From the NCBI GenBank assembly GCA_948442615.1, contig CAOJSG010000002.1:20289-84288 (forward strand): DNA of 64,000 nucleotides, read 5' to 3'. This DNA comes from an uncultured Alistipes sp. (lineage in GTDB: Bacteria; Bacteroidota; Bacteroidia; Bacteroidales; Rikenellaceae). The position numbers were made by a program, and so were the translations under genes. Below the pieces are notes generated by a model, which saw nothing but the letters and a program-made list of their open reading frames with translations, searched no databases and was not told where the DNA came from. Below are positions 1 to 9,859 of the stretch, piece after piece. Numbering within the stretch: the first letter of the stretch is position 1; every line of letters starts with the position of its first letter.

Positions 1-252
1 ATCGGTGTGGACGCGGAAACCACGCATTCCGTTGCCGATATCACCAGACTTCCGCGTGCGATTCGCCGAGTATTGTATATGAAGACTTACGAATGCGAAT
101 TGCCGTTGAAGCATCCGAAGTATATACAGGCAGATTATGCTTATTGGAAGAAGGCGCAAACCCTTCTTAGGGGCAACTGGTTCGTGAGAACGTTCCAGAT
201 ACGCAGAATCGAGGCATTGTTATACAGAATATTCCCGGCGTTAGGTAAATGA
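1..252 (+). CDS. C-terminal fragment of an unidentified protein in the capsule locus (5' end outside window)
   Basis: Frame is open from base 1 to the stop at 252 and abuts the next capsule gene; no family recognised. Confidence 0.55.
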   Translation: MGVDAETTHSVADITRLPRAIRRVLYMKTYECELPLKHPKYIQADYAYWKKAQTLLRGNWFVRTFQIRRIEALLYRIFPALGK

Positions 253-253
253 C

Positions 254-1204
254 ATGAGCAGTCCCAAAGAAAGATACATATTCATCGACATACTTAAAGG
301 CATCTCCATTCTGCTGGTAGTGTATGGGCATATTATCCCCGGATCCATCCCCTTGTTCACCGAATATGCCGGTATTTTCAGAATGCCCTTGTTCTTTTTT
401 GTAAGCGGTGTTCTGTTCAGTAATACGAGATACCAGAATAACTTTAAAGAATTTTTGTACAAGCGGTACAAAGGTTTGGTGATTCCGTTTTTCTATTTCA
501 GCATAATAGTCGCACTCGGATATTTTTTTATCGAGGATGATTACCGTGCTTTTATCTTCAAGTTGGTCACCTGGGGATGGGGCGGATATGCCTTGTGGTT
601 TATCCCCGTTTTGCTGGGGTCGCAAATCATATACTATGCCGTTTGTAAGCTGCCTCCGTATGTCCGTCTGATTTCGATCGTATCGCTGGGTATCCTGAGT
701 TTCTTGTCGAGCAGGTATATCGGTTATATACCCTATAACCTGTGCCTGTGTCTGTGCGGCGCATACTTTTTCGGTATGGGTAATCTCTGCAAAAAATATT
801 TGTCGTTCACGAAAAAGTGTACGGGCGGCATTCCGATTATAATTTTCGTGTCGGGTTTCGCAATATCGTTGATCTACTTGTTGTCGGATAGGCAACCCCA
901 GTGGTTTATCAATGACATCCCGTCTTTGGTCTTCTATGTGGCGCCTTTGGGATCGATCGCATGCCTGGCCGTGATAGCCTTGCTTATCGAGAGGGGGGGG
1001 GTATCCGTAATACACAGATTCTTCTCCGTGTGCGGCAGACAGAGCTATATCATCCTTGCATTCCATCAAATCATTTGTATGATAGCCCAACGATATGTCC
1101 CGTCGAAAATCGCGATCATGATCATGATCGTATCGCTGGCATTCCTCGTGTGGTTTATCCCTAAATATCTGCCTTGGATGTTGGGCAAGTCTAAAGCGCA
1201 ATGA
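254..1204 (+). CDS. Acyltransferase family 3 membrane O-acyltransferase (capsule modification)
   Basis: N-terminal FIDILKGISILLVVYGHI motif, multiple TM segments, AFHQI near C-terminus; contains a G9 tract at 993-1001. Confidence 0.85.
   Translation: MSSPKERYIFIDILKGISILLVVYGHIIPGSIPLFTEYAGIFRMPLFFFVSGVLFSNTRYQNNFKEFLYKRYKGLVIPFFYFSIIVALGYFFIEDDYRAFIFKLVTWGWGGYALWFIPVLLGSQIIYYAVCKLPPYVRLISIVSLGILSFLSSRYIGYIPYNLCLCLCGAYFFGMGNLCKKYLSFTKKCTGGIPIIIFVSGFAISLIYLLSDRQPQWFINDIPSLVFYVAPLGSIACLAVIALLIERGGVSVIHRFFSVCGRQSYIILAFHQIICMIAQRYVPSKIAIMIMIVSLAFLVWFIPKYLPWMLGKSKAQ
993..1001 (+). repeat. G9 homopolymer tract inside acyltransferase CDS
   Basis: Direct read: GAG AGG GGG GGG GTA (9 consecutive G). 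Confidence 0.97.
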
Positions 1205-2700
1205 ATCAGATTAGAACGGGTGCAATAATATCCTATGTGGCGTTGTTCCTCAACATCGTCATAGGATTGTTGTATATTCCATGGATGATAAACACGATAG
1301 GCAAAGCGGATTACGGACTTTATACGCTCGCGATGTCCGTTATTTCGCTTTTCGTCTTCGACTTCGGATTGGGCAGCGCCATCACTCGTTTCGTGTCCAA
1401 GTTCCTGGCCGAGGGCAGACAGGACAAGGTCGACTGTCTTTTAGGCATGGTTTTCAAATTATACCTTCTGGTCGATTTGGTCATCCTGCTCGGTCTTGCC
1501 GTCATCTATTTCTTTCTGCCTTCGATCTACCATGGTCTGACTCCGGAAGAGATGGCGAACTTTAGGATCGTGTACATCATCGCCTCCATGTTCTCCGTCA
1601 TTTCTTTTCCTTTTATTCCGCTGAACGGCATCATTACCTCATACGAGAAGTTCATCCAGCTCAAATCCTGCGATCTGATCCACAAGCTGATTATAGTCGG
1701 ATTGATGACCGCCTGTTTGCTTTTGGGCGGAGGCCTGTTCTCGCTCGTTATCGTAAACTCCGTTGCGGGTATTATTATTATCGTTTTGAAATTATGCGTG
1801 CTGGGCAGGGTGCGAATCGCCGCTATCCAGTGGCGTTACTGGGATAAAGCACTGCTTCGCACCGTATTCGGTTTCTCTGTGTGGGTGACGGTGATACAAC
1901 TCGCTCAGCGTTGCATATTCAATATCGCGCCGTCCATTCTTGCCGTATTTGCCACATCCACCGCTATCACGATACTTGGTATCGCGATTTGCCTCGAAGG
2001 TTACACATTCAGTTTCGCCAGCGCCATCAACGGAATGTTCCTTCCGAGAGTATCGCGTATGATCGCCAATAATGATCGTGATGAAATCCTGAAACTGATG
2101 ATCCGCATCGGCCGAATTCAGATTTATATTATTGGTCTGATGTGCGTCGGGTTCATTTGCGTCGGGCGTGAATTTATCCGGATATGGCTGGGCGATGGGT
2201 ACGAAGAGGTGTATGCCTGTGCACTGCTCATCATCCTTCCTTCATTCTTGCAGCTCCCGCAGGAGATCGGCAGTACGACTGTCGTTGCCGAAGGAAAAGT
2301 CAAGCTACAGGCATACGCATTCATGATCATGGCTGCCCTGAATCTGGCGTTCGCCTATCCTCTCACAAAATTCTGGGGAGTGCAGGGGCTGTGCACCTCC
2401 ATTATGATAGCCTATGTGGTTAGGACGATTCTCATGGACGTAATCTTTTACCGTGAGGTGCACATTAATGTATATCGGTTTTTCCGCGAGTCGTACTTGC
2501 GCATACTGCCGTCTTTAGTTATCGCGACGGCAGCGTCTCTTTTGATAAATATGTTCATTCATTACGAAGGGTTGGCCGGCTTTATTGCCAAGAGCATCGC
2601 GTGTGTTCTCGTCTATGCCGCTTCTGTATGGTGTATAGCGATGAATGCCGATGAAAAACAGTTGTTTGCCGCACCGGTAAAACGAATATTTATAAGGTAG
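1201..2700 (+). CDS. Oligosaccharide flippase (Wzx/MATE-like)
   Basis: About 500 aa polytopic protein, N-term GAIISYVALFLNIVIGLLYIPWMINTIGKADYGLYTLAMSV typical of polysaccharide flippases. Confidence 0.88.
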   Translation: MNQIRTGAIISYVALFLNIVIGLLYIPWMINTIGKADYGLYTLAMSVISLFVFDFGLGSAITRFVSKFLAEGRQDKVDCLLGMVFKLYLLVDLVILLGLAVIYFFLPSIYHGLTPEEMANFRIVYIIASMFSVISFPFIPLNGIITSYEKFIQLKSCDLIHKLIIVGLMTACLLLGGGLFSLVIVNSVAGIIIIVLKLCVLGRVRIAAIQWRYWDKALLRTVFGFSVWVTVIQLAQRCIFNIAPSILAVFATSTAITILGIAICLEGYTFSFASAINGMFLPRVSRMIANNDRDEILKLMIRIGRIQIYIIGLMCVGFICVGREFIRIWLGDGYEEVYACALLIILPSFLQLPQEIGSTTVVAEGKVKLQAYAFMIMAALNLAFAYPLTKFWGVQGLCTSIMIAYVVRTILMDVIFYREVHINVYRFFRESYLRILPSLVIATAASLLINMFIHYEGLAGFIAKSIACVLVYAASVWCIAMNADEKQLFAAPVKRIFIR

Positions 2701-2704
2701 GAAG

Positions 2705-3811
2705 ATGTGGTTGCAATTATTCTTGATGGCCTTGGCTTATTTGGTAATGACAACTTACCAGAGGCGGGGCGATACTTCGGTTAGCCGGCATAGATACGTT
2801 ACATTCTTAATATGGGTTCTCGTCCTGCAATCGGCTCTGCGCCATCTCGATGTCGGTGTCGATACAGCCAGTTACTGCCGTGATTTTGAATATACGCGGG
2901 ATTTCAGAACATGGGACGTTATCTGGCAGAACTTCTATGACGTATATGTTCAGGGAGAAGGCAAAGATGCCGGCTATTGGCTGTTGATGAAAGCGTTCAG
3001 TACCGTATGTCCTTCTTTCAGAATATATCTGTTTTGTGTAGCCATCTGCTTTTTCGTCCCATTTTACAGGTTGGTGGAGAAAAAACTCACCTCGCTGAAA
3101 CAATTGTACATGTCCTTTTGCGTGTACCAGGTGATGTTCTACAGTTTCTTCTCGATTACAGGAATAAGACAGACAATAGCCACTATCGCCACATTTTATT
3201 GCGTTAAGTTCATAGAAGAAAGAAAACTATGGAAATTCGTCGCAGTATTGGTCCTCGCCGGCTTTATCCATAAATCCGTATTCTTGTTCCTCCCGTTCTA
3301 TTTCATATTGAAGTATGCTAACAGTCGGGTCGTATTGCTCGGTTCATTGTGTTCGCTTCCGTTCGTATTTGGAGTGGCTCGCCAATTGGCTACGTTTATG
3401 GTCGATATTTCGGGTGCCGAGACATACAGAATGTATGCGGAATCCGAAATGGAGACAGGTGGCGCCGCGAACTTTCTGGTATTCATGGTTGCCGCGGCGG
3501 TAATGACCCTTATCGCTAAATACAAGAATCCGGACAAGGTGTCAGACCTGCTGACATGCGCAATGGCATTGGCTGTATTTTTTACCCCTATGATGTGGGT
3601 AGATACCTCATTGATGCGGGTAATCCAATATTATTCCATTTTTACCGTAATTGCGATACCGTTGTCGATTGATTGTATCAGCTCGAATCCGGAAACGAGA
3701 AGGCAGTTGTACATTGTCCTAATCGTCGTATTCTTGTTGACTACGATCCGGCACAATTATGATTATGCATTCTTCTGGGAGGAGATGCAACTTGAACAAC
3801 AATATCTGTAA
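2705..3811 (+). CDS. EpsG-family / Wzy-like polysaccharide polymerase
   Basis: Polytopic 368 aa; GVDTASYCRDF and SITGIRQTIA motifs typical of EpsG family. Confidence 0.82.
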   Translation: MWLQLFLMALAYLVMTTYQRRGDTSVSRHRYVTFLIWVLVLQSALRHLDVGVDTASYCRDFEYTRDFRTWDVIWQNFYDVYVQGEGKDAGYWLLMKAFSTVCPSFRIYLFCVAICFFVPFYRLVEKKLTSLKQLYMSFCVYQVMFYSFFSITGIRQTIATIATFYCVKFIEERKLWKFVAVLVLAGFIHKSVFLFLPFYFILKYANSRVVLLGSLCSLPFVFGVARQLATFMVDISGAETYRMYAESEMETGGAANFLVFMVAAAVMTLIAKYKNPDKVSDLLTCAMALAVFFTPMMWVDTSLMRVIQYYSIFTVIAIPLSIDCISSNPETRRQLYIVLIVVFLLTTIRHNYDYAFFWEEMQLEQQYL

Positions 3812-3813
3812 AT

Positions 3814-5049
3814 ATGCGGCTCTCTCAAATTAACGTAAATTACGGCTTCGGCAGTACGGGTATAATCGTCAAGGATCTGCAGACGTTGTGCAAACACGAG
3901 GGGATAGATTGCGAGGTCGTATTTTCCGAAGCGCGAGAAGATGTGCTTTCCGATACATACCATATGGGCAACGTTGTCAGTAACAAACTGCATGCGTTAT
4001 TGTCCCGTATCAGCGGCAAGCAAGGGTATTTTTCGAAGATCTCCACCTGGCTGCTCCTGCGCCATTACGATAGCTACAAGCCGGATATTATCCACCTGCA
4101 CAATCTTCACAGTTGCTACATCAGTTTGCCGATGATACTGAAGTATGCAGCTCGAAAGCATATCGCCGTAGTGGCGACCCAACACGACTGCTGGCTCTAC
4201 ACCGGAGGATGTTGCCACTACACCAGCACCGATTGTTTCAAGTGGAAGGAAGCGTGCGGCGACTGCCCTGCCCGCAGATCGGTCAATGCGCTCCTGTTCG
4301 ACGGGACAAAACGGATGCTCGCAGACCGGTACCGCCTGTTCGGCGGTATCAGGAACCTTACGGCCGTCGGCGTTTCCCGGTGGATCGCGGACGAAGCCCG
4401 GCAGTCGGTCTTCAAGAATGCGAATTGCATTGCGATTCATAACGGGATAGATACCGAGTTTTTCCGTCCTGTACGCAAAGAAGAGTTCGCGGGGTTCGAG
4501 CGTCTAAGAAGTTTAAGGGCATTGAAAGAAACGAATCCCGGCATATTCCTTATTCTCGCACCGTCCAACAAATGGTTCCTGGATATCAATCGAGAGACGT
4601 TCGAACACTTTGCCTGCCGCATGACGGAGGACATGCGTATGATATTCATTGGCAATGGCGTTGATAAGAGCCGTTTGACCGACAAGATGATCGATGTCGG
4701 GTTCGTTTCGTCCCGCGAGGAGATACGCGCCATTTACAATATGGTCGATGTTATGGTCAACTGCACACGCGAGGAGTCTCTCTCGCTGCTCAATGTCGAG
4801 GTACAAGCCTGCGGTACCCCTGTCGTCACCTATTCCAATACCGGCGTAAAGGAGACCGTTGACGGCAAGTGCGGCTTTGCGGTAGAGAACGGAAACCCGG
4901 CGGCCGCATGGAATGCTATGTCGCAGATTAAGGAGCGGGGAAAAGCCGAATATTCGGACGCTTGCCGGCAATGGGTGAGGAAGGAGTTTGACAAGGATAC
5001 CAATTACAAGAAATATATCGAATTATACAAGTCGATAAGTCGATCGTAA
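3814..5049 (+). CDS. Glycosyltransferase family 4
   Basis: MRLSQINVNYGFGSTGIIVKDL; DIIHLHNLH; C-terminal EESLSLLNVEVQACGTPVVTYSNTGVKE motif. Confidence 0.9.
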   Translation: MRLSQINVNYGFGSTGIIVKDLQTLCKHEGIDCEVVFSEAREDVLSDTYHMGNVVSNKLHALLSRISGKQGYFSKISTWLLLRHYDSYKPDIIHLHNLHSCYISLPMILKYAARKHIAVVATQHDCWLYTGGCCHYTSTDCFKWKEACGDCPARRSVNALLFDGTKRMLADRYRLFGGIRNLTAVGVSRWIADEARQSVFKNANCIAIHNGIDTEFFRPVRKEEFAGFERLRSLRALKETNPGIFLILAPSNKWFLDINRETFEHFACRMTEDMRMIFIGNGVDKSRLTDKMIDVGFVSSREEIRAIYNMVDVMVNCTREESLSLLNVEVQACGTPVVTYSNTGVKETVDGKCGFAVENGNPAAAWNAMSQIKERGKAEYSDACRQWVRKEFDKDTNYKKYIELYKSISRS

Positions 5050-5213
5050 GATTCAATTTATGCTCGGCGGCATCGAGGATCCGATATCGGGGACTACCCA
5101 TATCGCTGTCATGATCCCGGTTGCAGCGATTGCAGCGGCCGATCTCTCGAGTTCGACATGGTTGCGCAAGGAGACATAAGAAAAAATAGTTTCCAACATA
5201 TACTATTATCAAC

Positions 5214-6278
5214 ATGGTAAAAGATAAGATTTCGATCATTGTTCCTGTTTATAATGTGGAACCATTTCTCCGCGAAAGCCTGGATAGTCTGGTTAATCAG
5301 ACCTACAGGAATATCGAGATTATCGGCATTAATGACGGCAGTCCCGATCATTGTTTGGATATTCTTAAAGAATATGCGGCGAAAGATGACCGCATCGTAA
5401 TTCTCGACAAGAAGAACGAAGGCGTTGCAGCCGCCCGTAATGACGCAATGAAAGTCGCTACCGGCGAATACTTCATGTTTGCCGATGGGGATGACTGGCT
5501 CGAGTTGAACGCCTGCGAACGTTTGATGCAGGTAATGAAAGAGCATAATCCGGACGTCATTATGTTCTCGTATTTCCGCGAGTATGCCGACAAAACTTTG
5601 ACTAAGGACAATATTTTTCCTAAGGATTTCATCATCTTTGATGAGAATGAGTGTCGTCAGCTCCACCGCCGTCATGCGGGTGCCATCGGCGAAGAACTGC
5701 GTCATCCGGAGAACTTCGATGCCATCTGTTCTCTCTGCACCAAGCTGTTCAAGGGCGACATCATTCGCGAACATAGCGAGATTCGTTATATCGACAACAA
5801 GATCATCGGCACATACGGCGACGGCCTGATGAATATGTTCTACTATAAGTATGTTAACAAGGCCGTCTTTATCGGCGACCATCTGTATCACTATCGCAAG
5901 ACGAACGAGAACTCCGTCGTAACTGCATACAAGAAGGATTTCCAGAAGCGTTGGAATAACCAGTTCGACATCATTCAGCAGTATATAGACGAGAACCACC
6001 TCGGCGACGATTTCAGGGAAGGTCTTCGTAACCGTATTGCAGTCAGTTCAATGGGACTCGGATTCAATGCAATCCACGCGAAGACGAATTTCCGGAGCAA
6101 GTACAAAGAGCTTAAGGCCGTTCTCTACGACAAGCGTTATCACGAGGCCGTGAAGGGCATAGAGTTACGTTTGATGCCTCTGCACTGGAAGATCTTCTAT
6201 AGTGCATGCCGCTATAAGATGGTATTGATGTATTATTTCCTTTCTTGTGCGATACGTTATTTGAGAAGTAAGAAATGA
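5214..6278 (+). CDS. Glycosyltransferase family 2
   Basis: KISIIVPVYNVEPFLRESLDSLVNQTYRNIEIIGINDGSPD and DGDD motif. Confidence 0.93.
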   Translation: MVKDKISIIVPVYNVEPFLRESLDSLVNQTYRNIEIIGINDGSPDHCLDILKEYAAKDDRIVILDKKNEGVAAARNDAMKVATGEYFMFADGDDWLELNACERLMQVMKEHNPDVIMFSYFREYADKTLTKDNIFPKDFIIFDENECRQLHRRHAGAIGEELRHPENFDAICSLCTKLFKGDIIREHSEIRYIDNKIIGTYGDGLMNMFYYKYVNKAVFIGDHLYHYRKTNENSVVTAYKKDFQKRWNNQFDIIQQYIDENHLGDDFREGLRNRIAVSSMGLGFNAIHAKTNFRSKYKELKAVLYDKRYHEAVKGIELRLMPLHWKIFYSACRYKMVLMYYFLSCAIRYLRSKK

Positions 6279-7282
6279 AACCGAATCAAAGAAATTTATC
6301 CTTTGACCTGTTGAGAGCCGTGGGTCTTTTGTGTATTATATTGGCCCATGTAAATCCACCCGATTGGCTCTTGCAGCTTAGGTGTTTTGATGTGGTAATG
6401 ATGGTTTGCATATCGACCGTATCCTATACCGAATACTCAAAGCCCAAACCGTATTTGCGATATTTGACAGGACGCATAAAGAGGCTGCTGCTTCCTGCGT
6501 GGGAATATATTCTGTTGTTAGGCGTTGTATTTTACGTAATAGCATTGATGACGGGAACCTCTACACCATATCCTTTGAAGACACTGGTGATAGGTATATT
6601 CACGCTCAGTAGTGTCGGGTACCTGTGGATAATTCGTGTATTCTTATATAACGCATTCATAAACCCATTTATACCAAAGATAGCTAAAATTAATAGGGGG
6701 GGTGCTTGTTTGATAATTCTTTACGCGTTGTACTCCGTTGTTCGGGATTTTTGCATGGACAGCAGCGTCCCGCATTTGGCAACTCTCTCCGAGGCATCTT
6801 TCCTTGATTTTTGGTCTTACGGATTAATTGCGGTCGCGGCTTATCTGCTTTATCATCTAAAAACGAAGAGTCTTATCTATGTTATTGGAGGCATTGCCTT
6901 TGCGTTGATTGCAATAGTTTGTATTGATGGCGGCTTCATCCCCAATACATTCAAATATCCGCCTGCATTGCAGTATGTATTATGGGGGTTGCTGGTAGTG
7001 AGTTCGTCATTCCTCCTTACAAGGTTGTATCCTATAAGGAAGTTGCCCGCATTTTTGACATTTATCTCTGCAAATTCGATGTGGGTGTATTTCTGGCATC
7101 TCATACCTGTAAATTTCATTGCGCATTACAGGAGTATGTGCCCGCAACTGCTTGTGGATTCATGGTGGATGAAATGGATTTCGATCGTGCTTTTTGCTAC
7201 GTCCGTGACATACATCCAGAATATGATAGTAATATATTTAAAACGAATAAAACATAAAGTTTTAAGTTATGCAAGAAATTAA
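6275..7282 (+). CDS. Acyltransferase family 3-like membrane protein
   Basis: SFDLLRAVGLLCIILAHVNPP N-terminus, polytopic, WVYFWHLIPV; contains a G7 tract. Confidence 0.75.
   Translation: MKPNQRNLSFDLLRAVGLLCIILAHVNPPDWLLQLRCFDVVMMVCISTVSYTEYSKPKPYLRYLTGRIKRLLLPAWEYILLLGVVFYVIALMTGTSTPYPLKTLVIGIFTLSSVGYLWIIRVFLYNAFINPFIPKIAKINRGGACLIILYALYSVVRDFCMDSSVPHLATLSEASFLDFWSYGLIAVAAYLLYHLKTKSLIYVIGGIAFALIAIVCIDGGFIPNTFKYPPALQYVLWGLLVVSSSFLLTRLYPIRKLPAFLTFISANSMWVYFWHLIPVNFIAHYRSMCPQLLVDSWWMKWISIVLFATSVTYIQNMIVIYLKRIKHKVLSYARN
6696..6702 (+). repeat. G7 homopolymer tract inside acyltransferase CDS
   Basis: Direct read: AAT AGG GGG GGT GCT. Confidence 0.95.
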
Positions 7283-8537
7283 AATTTGCGTAATCGGTCT
7301 TGGTTACGTAGGCTTGCCCTTGGCGCGCCTTTTCTCGACAAAGTACAAGACGGTCGGCTTCGACATGAACCAGAAGCGCTGTGAGGCTCTTATGGGTGGC
7401 CACGATGCGACGCTTGAGGTCTCTGACGAACTCTTGCAGGATGCCATCGACAACCATGGCTTCAGATGTACTTCAAACCTCGAGGAGGTAAAGGATTGCA
7501 ACTTCTACGTTGTCGCTGTCCCCACTCCCGTCGATTCGGATAATCGTCCGGATCTGAGACCTCTTTGGGGCGCATCCGAGACTGTCGGCAAGGTCATCGG
7601 CAAGGGCGATATCGTGGTTTACGAGTCGACCGTTTACCCGGGTGTTACCGAGGAGGAGTGCCTTCCTGTAGTCGAGCGTGTGTCCGGCCTCAAGTTCAAT
7701 GAGGACTTCTTTGCTGGTTACTCTCCCGAGCGTATCAATCCGGGCGACAAGGAGCATACCGTAGAGAAGATCAAAAAGGTTACTTCTGGTTCTACGCCGG
7801 AGATTGCAGACATCGTGGATGGCGTTTATAATTCGGTTTTGATAAATGGTACCCACAAGGCTCCGTCGATGAAGGTCGCCGAGGCTTCGAAGATCATCGA
7901 GAACAGCCAGCGCGACGTTAACATCGCCTTCATGAACGAGCTTGCCAAGATCTTCAATGCGATGGGGATCGATACCAACGACGTGATCGAGGCCGCTTCC
8001 ACGAAGTGGAACTTCATCAAGCTGAAGCCCGGTCTCGTAGGCGGTCACTGCATTTCGGTCGATCCGTACTACCTCATTCAGAAGGCTCAGGTTTATGGCG
8101 TGCTTCCCCGCATCATGTCGTCAGCCCGCCGTCTCAATGACGGCATGGGCGCATATGTCGCCAACCAGACCATTAAGTGCATGAACAAAAAGGGCGTGAT
8201 GGTCAAGGATGCGAAGATCCTTATCCTGGGTATCACCTTCAAAGAGAATTGTCCGGATCTGCGCAATTCGAAAATCGTGGACATTTACACGACCCTCGAG
8301 GAGTATACCTCCAACATTTCCGTTTACGATCCTTGGGCTGATTCGGCGGTCGTTAAGCACGAGTACGGGATCGATGTCACGAACACGCTTCCCGCCGAGA
8401 AGTTCGATGCCGTTATCCTCGGTGTCGCCCACAAGCAGTTCCTGGAGCTCGACGTGCGTTCGCTGGTTCGGGACGGCGGTGTGATTTACGATGTCAAAGG
8501 GCTCCTGCCCCGAGCTATTGTTGACGGACGTCTCTAA
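7269..8537 (+). CDS. Nucleotide-sugar dehydrogenase (UDP-glucose/GDP-mannose dehydrogenase family, TviB/WbpA-like)
   Basis: KICVIGLGYVGLPLARLFSTKY, KLKPGLVGGHCISVDPYYL. Confidence 0.93.
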   Translation: MQEIKICVIGLGYVGLPLARLFSTKYKTVGFDMNQKRCEALMGGHDATLEVSDELLQDAIDNHGFRCTSNLEEVKDCNFYVVAVPTPVDSDNRPDLRPLWGASETVGKVIGKGDIVVYESTVYPGVTEEECLPVVERVSGLKFNEDFFAGYSPERINPGDKEHTVEKIKKVTSGSTPEIADIVDGVYNSVLINGTHKAPSMKVAEASKIIENSQRDVNIAFMNELAKIFNAMGIDTNDVIEAASTKWNFIKLKPGLVGGHCISVDPYYLIQKAQVYGVLPRIMSSARRLNDGMGAYVANQTIKCMNKKGVMVKDAKILILGITFKENCPDLRNSKIVDIYTTLEEYTSNISVYDPWADSAVVKHEYGIDVTNTLPAEKFDAVILGVAHKQFLELDVRSLVRDGGVIYDVKGLLPRAIVDGRL

Positions 8538-8791
8538 AATTAAGGTCAGGCAGCTCTGCAAGTAGTCATCCGCAAGCCTGTTTGGGGCTTGACGGAATGA
8601 TGTGGTGCGATACCACGGGCTGCTGCAAAACGGGATCATGAAGGCAGGGTTCTACGTTTAGCTTGCTATTCACGGGCGCATAGGGCACTTGCTATATGGA
8701 ATGATTCCTTTTCGGCACTTTGGCATATCTTATTTGATTCGTCTATGTTGCTGTGATTCATAGGTTGGAAACGAAAATAACATAAATATAT

Positions 8792-9859
8792 ATGAAACCC
8801 CAATTAAGTGTTATCATACCGGTATTCAAGGTTGAGGATTATCTGGAAAGATGCGTGAAGAGTGTGTTGACGCAGGATTATCGCGATCTTGAAGTAATTC
8901 TTGTGGATGACGGCAGCCCGGACCGCTGTCCGCAGATCTGCGATGAGTTGGCTGAAACGGATGAACGTATCATCGTCATCCATAAACCCAACGGAGGATT
9001 GTCTTCAGCCCGCAACGCCGGCATAGAAAAGGCGACCGGCGAGTACCTCGCATTTCTGGATAGCGACGATCAGTGGGCCGAGGGCAAACTGAAGACGCTG
9101 ATGAGCGAAGTCGTACAGTCCTCATCCGATATTGTTTTTTATGCGAGCCGCAGTATCTATGAGGATGGGGCTCTATATCAAAGAGCAGAGTCGAACTTTT
9201 TTACAGGTGTTTTTAGAACGACCGATTCTGTGAATTTATATAAAGAACTTATTGATTCGGGGAATCTACATGAGTCTGCATGTACGAAGATCGTCAAGCG
9301 CAATTTTATTCTCGACAACGGTCTGAAATTCAAAAGCGGAATGCTTTGCGAGGATACGGAATGGATGTTTAGAGTACTTCGGACTGCTGATAACGTTGCC
9401 ATATCGTCGGTTCCGTTGTTTATCTGCACGGAGAACCGCGCAGGTTCTATCACGAATACGGCATCTACGAGAAGCATTCGGGACATGCTTTCGATCATCG
9501 AGGGCTCTTTGGCATTCTACTCGAATTCCGATAGCATAACCAAACAATACGAGTTGGCGCATTGTGCATATCTGTGGTCTATCTGTGTCGGCTTGTATAA
9601 CACCATACCATCTACCCCCCCCCTTCGGCAGACGGGGGTGCGGGGCATGCCATCCACCGACAGGAAGGAAATACGAACGAGGCTGTGCGTGGTGGCAAAG
9701 TCGCTTGACTTGAATTCGCACCCGAAGTCGAGAAAGGTGAGCATGGTGTATCGTCTTTTAGGATTCCGGTTCACCGCAAATATACTTGGATTGTATTTGA
9801 AATTATTACGCAAGAACTTGGTCAATAAAAAGAAACCGGTGAATGGAAAAGAAAATTAA
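8792..9859 (+). CDS. Glycosyltransferase family 2
   Basis: QLSVIIPVFKVEDYLERCVKSVLTQDYRDLEVILVDDGSPD, LDSDDQW; contains a C9 tract. Confidence 0.93.
   Translation: MKPQLSVIIPVFKVEDYLERCVKSVLTQDYRDLEVILVDDGSPDRCPQICDELAETDERIIVIHKPNGGLSSARNAGIEKATGEYLAFLDSDDQWAEGKLKTLMSEVVQSSSDIVFYASRSIYEDGALYQRAESNFFTGVFRTTDSVNLYKELIDSGNLHESACTKIVKRNFILDNGLKFKSGMLCEDTEWMFRVLRTADNVAISSVPLFICTENRAGSITNTASTRSIRDMLSIIEGSLAFYSNSDSITKQYELAHCAYLWSICVGLYNTIPSTPPLRQTGVRGMPSTDRKEIRTRLCVVAKSLDLNSHPKSRKVSMVYRLLGFRFTANILGLYLKLLRKNLVNKKKPVNGKEN
9615..9623 (+). repeat. C9 homopolymer tract inside GT2 CDS
   Basis: Direct read: TCT ACC CCC CCC CTT. Confidence 0.97.
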
